From Sulfuricurvum sp. PC08-66 (GTDB lineage: Bacteria; Campylobacterota; Campylobacteria; Campylobacterales; Sulfurimonadaceae), in the NCBI GenBank assembly GCA_000830255.1, contig JQIT01000007.1, positions 112,099 through 176,098 of the forward strand: a stretch of 64,000 nucleotides of DNA, written 5' to 3'. Below the pieces are notes generated by a model. That model did not search any database and was not told the origin of the DNA. It saw nothing but the letters and a program-made list of their open reading frames with translations. Position numbers and translations under genes: made by a program. Below, piece after piece: positions 26,207 through 35,909 of the stretch (positions are counted from its first letter, which is position 1; every line of letters begins with the position of its first letter).

Positions 26207-26215
26207 CGTACAAAC

Positions 26216-27436
26216 GTGAATGTGGCGATAATAGGGGGTGGCGCATCAGGCATGGTCGCGGCTATTGTAGCCGCACGTGCAGGTGCCAAGGTCACACTCT
26301 ATGAAGCACAAGAGGCGTTGGGCAAAAAGCTCTTGGCAACGGGCAATGGCAGATGTAATATCGCCCATCGCACCGTAGCGCCTAGTCGTTTTGTCACAGA
26401 CAATAGCGCCTTTGTCGAGAGCCTCTTTGTGCGTATCGATAGTGCCTCTATCGAGGCTTTTTTCGCGTCGATAGGATTGCTTTGGGTGTGGCATGAAGAG
26501 GGCAAAGCCTTTCCTATCACCTATGAGGCAAAATCTGTTGTCAAAGCGCTTAGCTTGGCGCTTCAAGAGGTGGGTGTCACTGTGCAATTGGGGCAAGCGG
26601 TACAAACTATCGTCGATACACCCAAAGGGTACAGTGTGCGTACTGTCGATGGGAGTAGTGCCACCTATACGAGGGTGCTTATCGCTACAGGATTGGATGC
26701 GGCACCGCAATTGGGTGCGACGCAAGAGGCATTGGCATGGGCAAAAGCGTTGGGACACAGCGTAGTGCCTACCTATCCTATCCTCGTGCCCCTAGAGTGT
26801 GCGCATACTGCCACCATGCAAGGCGTGCGTATGCGTATGGAAGCGACTCTTTTTATCGATAATCAAAAGATAACCTCCTATATCGATGATGTACTCTTCA
26901 CCGCGTATGGTTTGTCAGGATTGGCGATATTAGATTTGAGCCGTTATGCCTCAGCGGCATTGGCGCAATCGAAACGCGTCAAGGTCACTCTCGACCTTTT
27001 GCCCTCATGGAGCAAAAATGGTTTGACACAACACTTCGAAAGTGCTCAAAAAGAGTTTCCCAAACGTGATTGGCTTGCAGTGCTCTCTCTACTCCTGCCC
27101 CAAAAAGTAGCCAAAGAGCTACTCAAAACACTCTCTATCGATGGTGCATTGCCGTGTGGTAAAGAAGATGCGCGCACACTCAAACGACTCGTAGAGGGGA
27201 TAAAAGGGTGGAAGTTTGAGATTACGGCGACACATGGAGCCAAACACGCTGAAGCAATGGCTGGCGGTATCGATACGGCTTCTATCGAGGTGGCATCGAT
27301 GGAGTCACGGCTGAAAAAGGGACTCTTTTTTGCAGGAGAGGCGCTGGATGTTGCAGGGGATAGAGGAGGGTTTAATCTCGCCTTTGCATGGGCGAGTGGG
27401 ATGGTGGCAGGGCAAGCCCTAGCCCTGAAGGATTAG
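26216..27436 (+). CDS. YhiN/HI0933-family NAD(P)/FAD-dependent oxidoreductase
   Basis: The 406-residue flavoprotein opens with the dinucleotide-binding motif NVAIIGGGASGMVAAIVAARAG and has the family block ALGKKLLATGNGRCNIAH. The C-terminal FAD site is LFFAGEALDVAGDRGGFNLAFAWASG. The middle (about 190-340) is the family-specific domain. YhiN proteins are widespread and poorly characterised; related BaiN is a bile-acid reductase. The start is GTG at 26216. The stop overlaps the convergent rhodanese gene by 4 bp (TTAG). Confidence 0.9.
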   Translation: MNVAIIGGGASGMVAAIVAARAGAKVTLYEAQEALGKKLLATGNGRCNIAHRTVAPSRFVTDNSAFVESLFVRIDSASIEAFFASIGLLWVWHEEGKAFPITYEAKSVVKALSLALQEVGVTVQLGQAVQTIVDTPKGYSVRTVDGSSATYTRVLIATGLDAAPQLGATQEALAWAKALGHSVVPTYPILVPLECAHTATMQGVRMRMEATLFIDNQKITSYIDDVLFTAYGLSGLAILDLSRYASAALAQSKRVKVTLDLLPSWSKNGLTQHFESAQKEFPKRDWLAVLSLLLPQKVAKELLKTLSIDGALPCGKEDARTLKRLVEGIKGWKFEITATHGAKHAEAMAGGIDTASIEVASMESRLKKGLFFAGEALDVAGDRGGFNLAFAWASGMVAGQALALKD

Positions 27437-27936
27437 AATCCGCCCCACGGTTGCGCGTTCTCTTTCCATCCGAACATAAAGCCGTCGGTGAGATTGTAGG
27501 CGGTGATACCCGCTTTGGCAAGCTTCTCAGCCGCTTCAGCACTGCGTGGACCACTTCGGCACACCAACACGACCGACTCTACACCGCTAAGTTTCATAGC
27601 ACTCATTACCTCTTCGACAAACTTTTCATTGAGCACCTCTTTGGTGTCGTAGAGCTTTTGCACCATTTTGTGCTCTTTTACTTTTTCGTTTTCGATCTCA
27701 AATTGGGCACTCTTGACACGTGCCTCTATCGATTTTGGGATGTATATCCAGTTTGTCAAGGGAATATTGATAAACCCTAGACCGTGTCCTGTATAGATAT
27801 GCTCGATAGTGGTGCGCACATCGACGATGATGGCTTTGCCCGATTTTTGCATCTCAAACGCCTCTGCCGCATCGATATCATCTTCGTACGCAAAACTCAT
27901 AGTTATTACCATTAGTAATATTAATAATAATCGCAT
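27433..27936 (-). CDS. periplasmic rhodanese-like protein
   Basis: The 167-residue protein has a signal peptide (MRLLLILLMVITMSFA) and one rhodanese domain. IIVDVRTTIEHIYTGHGLGFINIPL and the active loop VCRSGPRSAEAAEKL (Cys near 127) are followed by YNLTDGFMFGWKE. An insertion of about 45 charged residues sits between strands. It likely carries persulfide in the periplasm or senses sulfur species, which suits a sulfur-oxidising lifestyle; that is inference. The gene is convergent with the flavoprotein gene. Confidence 0.85.
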   Translation of the reverse strand: MRLLLILLMVITMSFAYEDDIDAAEAFEMQKSGKAIIVDVRTTIEHIYTGHGLGFINIPLTNWIYIPKSIEARVKSAQFEIENEKVKEHKMVQKLYDTKEVLNEKFVEEVMSAMKLSGVESVVLVCRSGPRSAEAAEKLAKAGITAYNLTDGFMFGWKENAQPWGGF

Positions 27937-28059
27937 CTACTCTCCTTTTTTTGGGGCACCATTGTAACGCTGTAGTTTTTTATTCGCCTTAAATAGTCGA
28001 TATAGAGTTGGTTCGATATACTTGCAACCCAAAACAAACACAATTTAGGAACAATTCAA

Positions 28060-28494
28060 ATGGAATGCCAACTCCCTACTATCAATAGCACTACCCCCCA
28101 CATAAGAGAAATTTTGCACACCATCAAAACCATCGCTGTGATGGGACTCTCTCCTGACGAAGATAAGCCTAGCCATCGCGTCGCCAAATATATGCAAGAG
28201 CAGGGTTATACCATCGTGCCTGTCTACCCCAAAGAGGAGACGATTTTGGGTCAAAAGGTCTATCGCACACTCGCAGAAATCCCTTTCGCCATCGATTGTG
28301 TCAATATTTTTCGCAAACCTGACGCATGTTTGCCTATCACGCAAGAGGCACTCAAACGCGGCGATGCCAAGGTGATTTGGATGCAAGAGGGTATTGTCAA
28401 CAACGATGCCGCACAGTTGGCTGTCGATGCAGGCGTCAAAGTGGTGCAAAGCAAATGCATCATGATTGAACATAAAGCGATGTTGAGCAAGTGA
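28060..28494 (+). CDS. CoA-binding domain protein (YccU-like)
   Basis: The 144-residue protein is a single Rossmann CoA-binding domain. KTIAVMGLSPDEDKPSHRVAKYM binds the nucleotide; YTIVPVYPKEETILGQKVYRTLAEIP and VIWMQEGIVNNDAAQLA follow. It resembles the CoA-binding part of succinyl-CoA synthetase. Single-domain members are common and unassigned; the ligand is not proven. It starts a long plus-strand run; the stop overlaps the GTG of ilvA (GTGA). Confidence 0.88.
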   Translation: MECQLPTINSTTPHIREILHTIKTIAVMGLSPDEDKPSHRVAKYMQEQGYTIVPVYPKEETILGQKVYRTLAEIPFAIDCVNIFRKPDACLPITQEALKRGDAKVIWMQEGIVNNDAAQLAVDAGVKVVQSKCIMIEHKAMLSK

Positions 28495-29702
28495 TACACC
28501 TCGAAGCTATCCAAAACGCCGCCCAACGTATCAAAGGGGTCGTAGTCAATACTCCTATGGCGTATGCTCCCGTATTGAGCACTATGGTGGGAGCTAATAT
28601 CTATCTCAAAAAAGAGAACCTGCAACGCACAGGCGCTTTTAAACTACGCGGCGCTTTTAACAAACTAGCCACACTCACTCAAGAGCAAAAGGCGCGTGGC
28701 GTCGTAGCCGCAAGCGCAGGCAATCATGCTCAAGGTGTTGCCTTTAGTGCCAAACATTTTGAGGTCAATGCCACCATCGTCATGCCCCAATCGACCCCGC
28801 TGACCAAAATCAATGGCGTTACAGAGTTTGGTGCGACGGTGGTACTGCATGGGAGTAATTATGACGAGGCGTATGCTCATGCACGTGAACTTGAGGCGAA
28901 ATATCACTACACCTTTGTGCACCCCTTTGAGGATGCCGAAGTGATGGCAGGGCAGGGGACTATCGCGTTAGAGATGCTTGAGAGCATGCCAGATTTGGAT
29001 GTGTTGGTCGTGCCTATGGGCGGTGGCGGACTCATCTCTGGTATGGCAAGTGCCGCCAAACAGCTCAAACCCTCTCTACGTGTCATAGGCGTGAGTGCCT
29101 ATGGTGCTTCAGGATTGCGCCAATCGTTTGAGGCAGGGACCAATCAAGGTCCCAAACCCGTACGCACCATCGCAGACGGTATTGCCGTACGTGATACCTC
29201 CGATGTGACACTAGGGCATATGCTAGAGTGTGTCGATGCGGTGGTGAGTGTCGATGACAATGAAATTGCAAGTGCGATACTCTTTTTGCTAGAGCGTCAA
29301 AAACTCTTGGTCGAGGGTGCAGGAGCGGTAGGTGTAGCGGCGGTGATGCACAATAAAATTGCGCTATTACCTCACCAAAATATAGGCGTGGTACTTAGCG
29401 GTGGCAATATTGACGTGACAATGCTATCAGTCATTATCGAGAAGGGCTTGGTCAAATCGAGCCGCAAAATGAAACTCGTCGTAACCCTCATCGATAAGCC
29501 AGGTTCATTGATGCACTTGACCCAAATATTGGCACAAAATAGCGCCAACATCGTCCATATCGGCTATGACCGTACCTCCACGTCACTGGCGTATGGCGAT
29601 GCCAATGTCAATATCGAAGTAGAGACCAAAGGCGATGAGCACCAAACCGCTATCGCGCAGAGTCTGACATCTCACGGCTATAAATTCACCCAACAGCAAT
29701 GA
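28491..29702 (+). CDS. ilvA: threonine ammonia-lyase (biosynthetic)
   Basis: The 403-residue PLP enzyme deaminates threonine to 2-oxobutanoate, the first step to isoleucine. The PLP Lys is in RTGAFKLRGAFNK (near residue 55) and the Gly-rich loop in VVPMGGGGLISGMA (near 180). A single C-terminal ACT domain (about 325-400) follows, as in the short class. GTG overlaps the stop of the CoA-binding gene. ilvB and ilvH lie 3 kb downstream in the same run. The ACT domain implies amino-acid feedback. Confidence 0.93.
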   Translation: MIHLEAIQNAAQRIKGVVVNTPMAYAPVLSTMVGANIYLKKENLQRTGAFKLRGAFNKLATLTQEQKARGVVAASAGNHAQGVAFSAKHFEVNATIVMPQSTPLTKINGVTEFGATVVLHGSNYDEAYAHARELEAKYHYTFVHPFEDAEVMAGQGTIALEMLESMPDLDVLVVPMGGGGLISGMASAAKQLKPSLRVIGVSAYGASGLRQSFEAGTNQGPKPVRTIADGIAVRDTSDVTLGHMLECVDAVVSVDDNEIASAILFLLERQKLLVEGAGAVGVAAVMHNKIALLPHQNIGVVLSGGNIDVTMLSVIIEKGLVKSSRKMKLVVTLIDKPGSLMHLTQILAQNSANIVHIGYDRTSTSLAYGDANVNIEVETKGDEHQTAIAQSLTSHGYKFTQQQ

Positions 29703-31819
29703 TTCAAGAGACCGCCAATTTCAAAGCCCCTATCTATAGCATCACAGCCATAGAGGGTGGCAAATTTGGGGTCGTTGATAAAAACTCTACGGTACGTATT
29801 ATCGATGCCAAGACACTCCAAACCGTCGATGGATTCAAGACCAAACTTACCCACAAACACCGCACCTACAATATCGCTCAACTCTCCAAAAGTGGGCGTT
29901 TCAGTCTCATCGGTCAGCCTATGCAAGACAAAGCTGCCTTTTTTGCCAACAAAGACCGTAGACTCTTGGCGCAAGTGGGTATGCACAATGGCGAGATAGA
30001 GTCCGTCGCCTTTAGTCCCGATGAGCACTATATGGCTACGGGCGGGACAGATGGGCGCACCTTCGTCTACGCGACCAAAACCGCTGCACTTTTGGTCGCG
30101 CTGGCTCCGCATCGTGACTATGTCTCTGCTATAGCTTTTAGTGCCAACAATCGATGGGTAGCTACAGGGAGTTTTGACCGCACGATTCACATCAAAAATA
30201 TTGCTACCATGAGTGAGCACTTCGCCCTTGCAGGGCATACGGCGCCGATTACGCAATTGGAGTTTGTCAATTCCGAATTGATGCTCTCCATCGACAAAGA
30301 GGGCAATGTCCTTTTGTGGGACCTCTTCAATCGACGTGTCAAAAAGCGCCTCCCCAAAATGCTCGAAGAGGCAAGCGATATGGCGCTTACGCATGATGGG
30401 CGCTTTTTGTTTGTGGGGACGCGATTGGGCAATATTGGACTCTATGATTTGGAGAGTTTTGAGCAACTCAACAAAAGCTACATCAAAACCAACAGTGCCG
30501 TCACCTCCTTGGCTATCGATAAGGCTACGGGCGTATTGTGTTATGGCACAGAGGATGGTTTTGTACACAACTACTCACTCACCAATGGCGATGAGGAGCT
30601 TCAAGCGTTAGTCTCTCAAGGTAGCTACACCAAGGCGTATAAATTGGTCTTTGAAAATGCGATGTTGCGCTTTTCACCGCACTATGCACAGTTAGAGCAT
30701 ATTTGGGAGGAGAGTGTCGAAAAAGCCAAAACCTTTTTGACCCAAGAGCAGCCCGCCCAAGCTAAAGCGATTTTGGCACCTTTTGAATATGTCAGCGGCA
30801 AGCAGTCGATTATCAAAGCGCTGCTCAATGATTTTGTCGATTTCAGCAAATTCAAAGAGCTGGTCAAAAATTCCAAATTCAATTTAGCCTACTCACTCGT
30901 GGGGCAACGCCCTGTCTTCAAAGAGACCCAAGAGTTCAAAGCGCTCGAAGAGGTGTGGGAGCGCCAACTCTCCAAAGCCAAAAAAGATATTTTGGAAAAA
31001 GCGGGTGATGAGAAGGCGCGCGAACATTTGGCGCTTTTTCGTGGGGTTTCGCACAAAGCCAAGCTTATTACAGAACTCTTCAATCAACGCAAAGCCTACC
31101 TCTTTTTCCGCAAAAAATTGGCACAAAAAGATTACGTCTCGCTCTTTCAAATCACCAAAGCGCACCCCTTTTTGCGTGAGATGCAAGAGTACAAAGATCT
31201 TATGCGTGTAGCCGATGCGATTTTCATCACGATCAACCACTACTACGCCAATCACGAATATATGTCAGCTATCAAAGCAGCAGAGCAAATCAAAGATTTC
31301 CCTGGTTTCAAAGAGGAGCTAAGCTCTCTTATGCGCCACAGCCAAGTCTATATCGATTTCGAACAAGCGATTTTACAAAACGACCTCAAACAAATCTACT
31401 TTTTGTTGGAGCGTTACGCCTTTTTGAGCGATTTGCCACAGCTCGATACCATCGATAGAGAGTGGGCAAGCAAAATTGACGAGGCGCAAGCCATGGCATC
31501 CAAGGGCGATGCGCGAGGTGTTTTGACACTCTTGCGTGAGTATTTCAAAATCTTTTTTCGTCGCAACGTCATCCTCAATCTTCTCAAAGTCGCCTATACA
31601 CGACAAGTGCAACATCTCATCAAAAAAGCGCACCCCAAAGAGGCGGTCGCACAGGCTATTACACGTCTCTATGGATGGTTCGGTGAGGATGCGATGTTTG
31701 ATGCGATGCTCGATGCGTACAACAAAAATTACAGTGAACATTTGGAGCTAGAGATGCTCTACAAAGGTAGCAGTGCGACACTCGATTTTGCGATATTGCC
31801 CCCTTCGGTATTGGCGTGA
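29699..31819 (+). CDS. WD40 beta-propeller plus alpha-helical repeat protein, function unknown
   Basis: The 706-residue cytoplasmic protein has two halves. Residues about 10-300 hold WD40 repeats, for example SVAFSPDEHYMATGGTDGRT, AIAFSANNRWVATGSFDRTI and a copy ending GNVLLWDLFNRR, likely one propeller. Residues about 310-700 are all helical and show a repeating unit of roughly 70 residues with the pattern of a short helix, Pro-containing turn, Phe and then Leu-x-x-x-Trp, as in RPVFKETQEFKALEEVW and HPFLREMQEYKDLM. No signal or membrane helix is present. It overlaps ilvA (ATGA) and ppx (GTGA). Function is unknown. Confidence 0.85.
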   Translation: MIQETANFKAPIYSITAIEGGKFGVVDKNSTVRIIDAKTLQTVDGFKTKLTHKHRTYNIAQLSKSGRFSLIGQPMQDKAAFFANKDRRLLAQVGMHNGEIESVAFSPDEHYMATGGTDGRTFVYATKTAALLVALAPHRDYVSAIAFSANNRWVATGSFDRTIHIKNIATMSEHFALAGHTAPITQLEFVNSELMLSIDKEGNVLLWDLFNRRVKKRLPKMLEEASDMALTHDGRFLFVGTRLGNIGLYDLESFEQLNKSYIKTNSAVTSLAIDKATGVLCYGTEDGFVHNYSLTNGDEELQALVSQGSYTKAYKLVFENAMLRFSPHYAQLEHIWEESVEKAKTFLTQEQPAQAKAILAPFEYVSGKQSIIKALLNDFVDFSKFKELVKNSKFNLAYSLVGQRPVFKETQEFKALEEVWERQLSKAKKDILEKAGDEKAREHLALFRGVSHKAKLITELFNQRKAYLFFRKKLAQKDYVSLFQITKAHPFLREMQEYKDLMRVADAIFITINHYYANHEYMSAIKAAEQIKDFPGFKEELSSLMRHSQVYIDFEQAILQNDLKQIYFLLERYAFLSDLPQLDTIDREWASKIDEAQAMASKGDARGVLTLLREYFKIFFRRNVILNLLKVAYTRQVQHLIKKAHPKEAVAQAITRLYGWFGEDAMFDAMLDAYNKNYSEHLELEMLYKGSSATLDFAILPPSVLA

Positions 31820-32703
31820 TTGCAATTGATTTAGGTTCCAATACACTGCGTGCAGTGCAGTATGAGTGTCGGACACAAAAATTTGGAGCTGATTTTGAGC
31901 GTATGGTCAAAACCGCCCAAGATTTACACCGCACACGCCGTATCTCCCCCGAAGCGCAAGCGCGCATCATCGATGCGCTTGGTGCTATGCGCCAAAAATT
32001 CTCACCCCATGAGACCATCATAGCTAAGACCACAGCCGCGATGCGCCAAGCCCAAAATGCTTCTGAAGTAATAGAGGCGATTTATGAGGCTACGGGTGTG
32101 AAGTTCGAGATTATCGATGCCCAAGAGGAGGCGCGATTGACCCATCTAGCAGTCTCCAAACGCATGGAGATGTTGGGCTTAGCACAGCACTCCTATGCGC
32201 TTATCGATATTGGGGGTGGTTCGACGGAGTTGATTGTCACCCAAAATGGCTCGATGCACGCTTACAGCGTCGATGCAGGTATCGTGACGCTGAGTGAAGC
32301 GTATGCCTCACCTGATGCCTTGCAGGCACGATTTAGGGAGGTGTTCGCTCCTTTTGCTCAAGTCGTAGGAGAACTCTCACATGCTTTGGAGACGTTGGTC
32401 TTGACCGCTGGTACGCCTACGACGATTGCCAGTATGAAGCTAGGCATGACGACACAAACTTATGAGGCATCACGTGTCAACGGTACGCTCTTGTCCCAAG
32501 CAGATTTGGAGACGCAATTGGCGCGTCTTTTGGCGATGGAAATCGAGGAGCGCGAGCGCTATGTGGGGGTAGGTCGAGAGGCGCTGATTCGCACAGGTGT
32601 GGCGATGTTGAAGTATCTCTATGGGCTTTTGGGATTTGAGGTGGGTCTCATTATCGACGATGGATTGCGTGAGGGTATTGCATTGGATTATTGTAAGGCT
32701 TGA
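31816..32703 (+). CDS. ppx: Ppx/GppA family exopolyphosphatase-type phosphatase
   Basis: The 295-residue protein is the minimal ASKHA-fold Ppx/GppA domain. IAIDLGSNTLRAV at residue 2 is phosphate 1, and YALIDIGGGSTELIV near 128 is the second phosphate loop. AGTPTTIASM near 200 follows. It lacks the C-terminal HD-like domains of the larger enzymes. Substrates may be polyphosphate or (p)ppGpp. The GTG start overlaps the TGA of the WD40 gene. The stop is followed closely by the ilvB promoter. Confidence 0.88.
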   Translation: MIAIDLGSNTLRAVQYECRTQKFGADFERMVKTAQDLHRTRRISPEAQARIIDALGAMRQKFSPHETIIAKTTAAMRQAQNASEVIEAIYEATGVKFEIIDAQEEARLTHLAVSKRMEMLGLAQHSYALIDIGGGSTELIVTQNGSMHAYSVDAGIVTLSEAYASPDALQARFREVFAPFAQVVGELSHALETLVLTAGTPTTIASMKLGMTTQTYEASRVNGTLLSQADLETQLARLLAMEIEERERYVGVGREALIRTGVAMLKYLYGLLGFEVGLIIDDGLREGIALDYCKA

Positions 32704-32727
32704 CAAATAACAAATCCACTATAATAT
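32700..32727 (+). promoter_or_regulatory. promoter of ilvBH
   Basis: Perfect TTGACA at 32700-32705 overlaps the end of ppx. TATAAT at 32720-32725 is 14 bp away, or TAATAT at 32722-32727 is 16 bp away. AAGGAG precedes the ilvB ATG at 32754. The near-consensus -35 is unusual for this genome. Confidence 0.6.
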
Positions 32728-32753
32728 CCGACAATTTTTCAAGGAGTTCTATC

Positions 32754-34451
32754 ATGGAAATTAGCGGTGCACGAATGGTCATCGAAGCGCTTATCGCCGA
32801 GAACGTCGATGTCGTCTTTGGCTATCCTGGTGGAGCCATAATGAACGTGTACGATGAAATCTACAAACAAAAAAGTTTTCAACACATTTTGACACGTCAC
32901 GAACAAGCGGCTATTCATGCCGCCGAAGGCTACTCCAAAACGACAGGCAAAGTAGGGGTGGCGATGATTACCTCTGGGCCTGGGTTTACCAATGCAGTGA
33001 CGGGGTTGGCAGATGCCTACATGGACTCCGTGCCCATGGTCGTCATCTCTGGACAGGTGGCAATGTCTCTTATCGGTACGGATGCCTTCCAAGAGATAGA
33101 TGCCGTAGGTATTAGCCGCTCATGTACCAAGCACAATTATCTGGTGACGCACGCATCACAACTCCCACGCATCCTCAAAGAGGCGTTTTACATTGCCGCT
33201 AGTGGTCGCCCTGGTCCTGTGCATGTCGATATCCCCAAAGATGTCACGGCGCAATTGGCCTATTTTGACTACTCTCAAGAGGTGCAATTAGAGACCTACA
33301 AGCCTACCCTTAAAGGCAATATGCGCCAAATCAAAAAGGCTATCGAAGCTATAGCCGCCGCTAAAAAACCGCTCTTTTATTTGGGCGGTGGTATCAAGGC
33401 TTCAGGGGCAGATGCATTGGTGCGTCGTATCGTAGCCCAAAGCCAAATCCCAGCCGTAGAGACCTTCAATGCGCGTGGTACGCTCTCGCATGAAGACCCG
33501 ATGCTCATCTCGATGGTCGGTATGCACGGCTCGTATGCGGCGAATATGGCGATGTCAGAGTGCGATTGTATGATTGCCTTTGGTCCACGCTTCGATGACC
33601 GTGTGACAGGTAAACTTTCGGAGTTTGCAAAATACGCCAAAATTATTCACATCGATATCGACCCAAGCTCGATTGGCAAATTGGTCGATGTCGATTTCCC
33701 TATCGTTGGGGATTTGAAAAGCGTCCTTGAAGATATGGAGCCTCTTTTTGCGAGTACTATCGCACCCTCGATGTACGCATCGTGGAGAGAGACTATCAAA
33801 CGTTTCAACGATTTGCACCCATTGAGCTATCACGATGACCCAGCGGGTCGATTGAAACCGCAATGGGTTATCCAACGTATCGGTGCGCTTTTGGGTGACA
33901 AGGCAAATATTTCTACGGACGTAGGTCAGCACCAGATGTGGACGGCGCAGTTTTATCCCTTTAGCCGCTCTCGACAATTTATCTCTTCAGGGGGATTGGG
34001 GACGATGGGCTTTGGCTTCCCTGCGGCGATTGGGGTCAAACGTGCGGATCCAGAACGTATCAGTATCAATATCACAGGCGATGGCTCGATTCTCATGAAT
34101 ATCCAAGAGTTGATGACCGCAGTTGAGTACAAATTGCCTGTTATCAATGTCATTTTGAACAACAATTACCTAGGGATGGTGCGCCAATGGCAGACCCTTT
34201 TCTACGAAGATAGACGCTCCGAGACTGATTTGAGTATGCAACCCGATTTTGTGATGTTGGCGCAAAGCTTCGGCGGTATTGGGTACCGCGTATCGACCAA
34301 GGCGGAGTTCGAGGCGGCACTCCAAGATGCCATAGCCAAAAATGTAGTGGCGATGATAGATGTCGTCATCGACCGTGAAGAGATAGTATTGCCGATGGTT
34401 CCAGCAGGTGGTTCGCTCTTCAATATGATGTTAGCCAAAAAGGAGAAGTAA
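32754..34451 (+). CDS. ilvB: acetolactate synthase large subunit
   Basis: The 565-residue ThDP enzyme condenses two pyruvates, or pyruvate with 2-oxobutanoate, for valine/leucine and isoleucine. VFGYPGGAIMNVYDE and RHEQAAIHAAEGYSK near the N-terminus hold the catalytic Glu. The ThDP motif is TGDGSILMNIQELMTAVEY, ending in NNNYLGMVRQWQ (near 440-490). ATG at 32754 has an AAGGAG ribosome-binding site; a TTG-started frame reaching 32700 would cover the promoter. ilvH follows 1 bp later. Confidence 0.96.
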   Translation: MEISGARMVIEALIAENVDVVFGYPGGAIMNVYDEIYKQKSFQHILTRHEQAAIHAAEGYSKTTGKVGVAMITSGPGFTNAVTGLADAYMDSVPMVVISGQVAMSLIGTDAFQEIDAVGISRSCTKHNYLVTHASQLPRILKEAFYIAASGRPGPVHVDIPKDVTAQLAYFDYSQEVQLETYKPTLKGNMRQIKKAIEAIAAAKKPLFYLGGGIKASGADALVRRIVAQSQIPAVETFNARGTLSHEDPMLISMVGMHGSYAANMAMSECDCMIAFGPRFDDRVTGKLSEFAKYAKIIHIDIDPSSIGKLVDVDFPIVGDLKSVLEDMEPLFASTIAPSMYASWRETIKRFNDLHPLSYHDDPAGRLKPQWVIQRIGALLGDKANISTDVGQHQMWTAQFYPFSRSRQFISSGGLGTMGFGFPAAIGVKRADPERISINITGDGSILMNIQELMTAVEYKLPVINVILNNNYLGMVRQWQTLFYEDRRSETDLSMQPDFVMLAQSFGGIGYRVSTKAEFEAALQDAIAKNVVAMIDVVIDREEIVLPMVPAGGSLFNMMLAKKEK

Positions 34452-34452
34452 G

Positions 34453-34935
34453 ATGACAGAAATTATCCCAGACGAAAAGCGTGTCATTTCTGTCGTCGTT
34501 GTCAATGAAGCCTCTGTATTGGCGCGTATCGCAGGGCTTTTTGCAGGACGCGGTTACAACATCGAGTCGTTGACCGTAGCACCTATTCCAGAGAGTAAAT
34601 ATTCACGTATTACTATCGCTACTTCAGGAAGCAAGCGCGTTATCGAGCAGATTATCAAACAGCTCTACAAACTCATCCCCGTACTCAAAGTTATCGAGCA
34701 CGCCCAACAAGTCGAAAAAGAGATGGCATTGGTGAAGTTCCCTGTGGGTGAATCGATTGCTGATATTGCGGCATTGTGCGCGGCATACAATGGCAAAATC
34801 GTCAATGTAGGACAAGGTGTCATCATCACGATGGTCGCTGATGAGCCGCAACGTATCAACTACTTCCTCGAAGCGGTCAAAATTTTCAATCCCAAAGAGA
34901 TTGTACGCTCAGGCGTTGTGGCAATGGAGCGCTAA
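34453..34935 (+). CDS. ilvH: acetolactate synthase small (regulatory) subunit
   Basis: The 160-residue protein has the N-terminal ACT domain [33 protein letters not shown] and the C-terminal ACT-like domain ending [16 protein letters not shown]. It binds valine and activates and feedback-controls IlvB. It begins 1 bp after ilvB, preceded by an AGGAGAAG ribosome-binding site inside the ilvB end. Confidence 0.96.
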   Translation: MTEIIPDEKRVISVVVVNEASVLARIAGLFAGRGYNIESLTVAPIPESKYSRITIATSGSKRVIEQIIKQLYKLIPVLKVIEHAQQVEKEMALVKFPVGESIADIAALCAAYNGKIVNVGQGVIITMVADEPQRINYFLEAVKIFNPKEIVRSGVVAMER

Positions 34936-34940
34936 AAGCG

Positions 34941-35909
34941 ATGCGACTCTCTCACCTTGTCGTAGCCTTGGAGCTTGAATACAGCGGCAAAGAGGTTGAG
35001 ATTAGCGGCTTGAACGCGCTTGGGGAGGCAACTGACAGTGAGCTTTCGTTTTTGGAAAATGCCAAATACGCCAAAGCACTCGCCTCCACCAAAGCCGCGG
35101 CAGTATTCGTCCACCCCAAAAATGCCCATCTCGTGCCTGATGGATGCATAGCCCTTCTGACTCCCACCCCCTATTTACATTTAGCGTATGCGACCAAGCT
35201 TTTCGCACCTCCTCTCATCGAGACCCAAGGACACGAAGCCGTCATAGGCGAAGGTGCTACACTCATGCCGCATGTCCATCTAGGCAAAAATGTCACGATT
35301 GGAGCAGGTGCTACGCTCATGGCAGGTGTCTTTATCGGAGACAATGTCACCATAGGAGAGGGTGCGATTCTCTACCCCAATGTCGTCGTTTACCGCGATT
35401 GCCATGTGGGTGCGCGTACTATCATTCACGCCTCTAGCGTCATAGGCAGTGACGGTTTTGGCTTTGCCCATACAGCCGAGGGGGAACATATCAAAATCTA
35501 CCAAAACGGCAATGTCATCATCGAAGAGGATGTCGAAATAGGGAGCAATGTCTCTATCGACCGTGCTGTTTTTGGCTCTACGCGCATAGGACGCGGTACC
35601 AAAATAGACAATCTCATTCAAATCGGACACAACTGTCGTATCGATGAGCATGTCATCATTGTGGCGCATTCGGCATTGGCTGGCTCTACGCATGTGGGGC
35701 ATCATACGGTGATGGGAGGTCAGACGGGTACGGCTGGGCATTTGAGTATCGCACCCTTTTCGACGCTCTATGCACGCACAGGTGTTACCAATGATATTAC
35801 TATCCCTAAAGAGTCGTGGGCAGGTTTCCCACACATGCCCCATCGAGAGTGGCTCAAAATGAGTGCAAAAATACGTATGCTGACCAAGCGCACCAAAGAG
35901 TCACAATGA
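34941..35909 (+). CDS. lpxD: UDP-3-O-(3-hydroxyacyl)glucosamine N-acyltransferase LpxD
   Basis: The 322-residue protein has the uridine-binding N-domain (about 1-95), a left-handed beta-helix of hexapeptide repeats (about 105-270, e.g. [20 protein letters not shown]), and a C-terminal helix. [13 protein letters not shown] holds the catalytic His. LpxD adds the second acyl chain in lipid A synthesis. It follows ilvH by 5 bp, and its TGA overlaps the ATG of queC. Confidence 0.95.
   Translation: MRLSHLVVALELEYSGKEVEISGLNALGEATDSELSFLENAKYAKALASTKAAAVFVHPKNAHLVPDGCIALLTPTPYLHLAYATKLFAPPLIETQGHEAVIGEGATLMPHVHLGKNVTIGAGATLMAGVFIGDNVTIGEGAILYPNVVVYRDCHVGARTIIHASSVIGSDGFGFAHTAEGEHIKIYQNGNVIIEEDVEIGSNVSIDRAVFGSTRIGRGTKIDNLIQIGHNCRIDEHVIIVAHSALAGSTHVGHHTVMGGQTGTAGHLSIAPFSTLYARTGVTNDITIPKESWAGFPHMPHREWLKMSAKIRMLTKRTKESQ

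Noticed and set aside
29678..30568. A 296-codon open frame on the minus strand opposite the WD40 gene
   Set aside because: It is the antisense shadow of a gene with clear WD40 repeats; its translation has no recognisable domain, no ribosome-binding site and odd composition (many Cys, His and Arg).
32700..32753. Longer ilvB start at TTG 32700
   Set aside because: It would place the -35/-10 promoter and AAGGAG site inside the gene and add residues not found in acetolactate synthases.
35280..35843. A 187-codon minus-strand frame opposite lpxD
   Set aside because: Shadow of the hexapeptide-repeat region, whose periodic composition keeps the opposite frame open.
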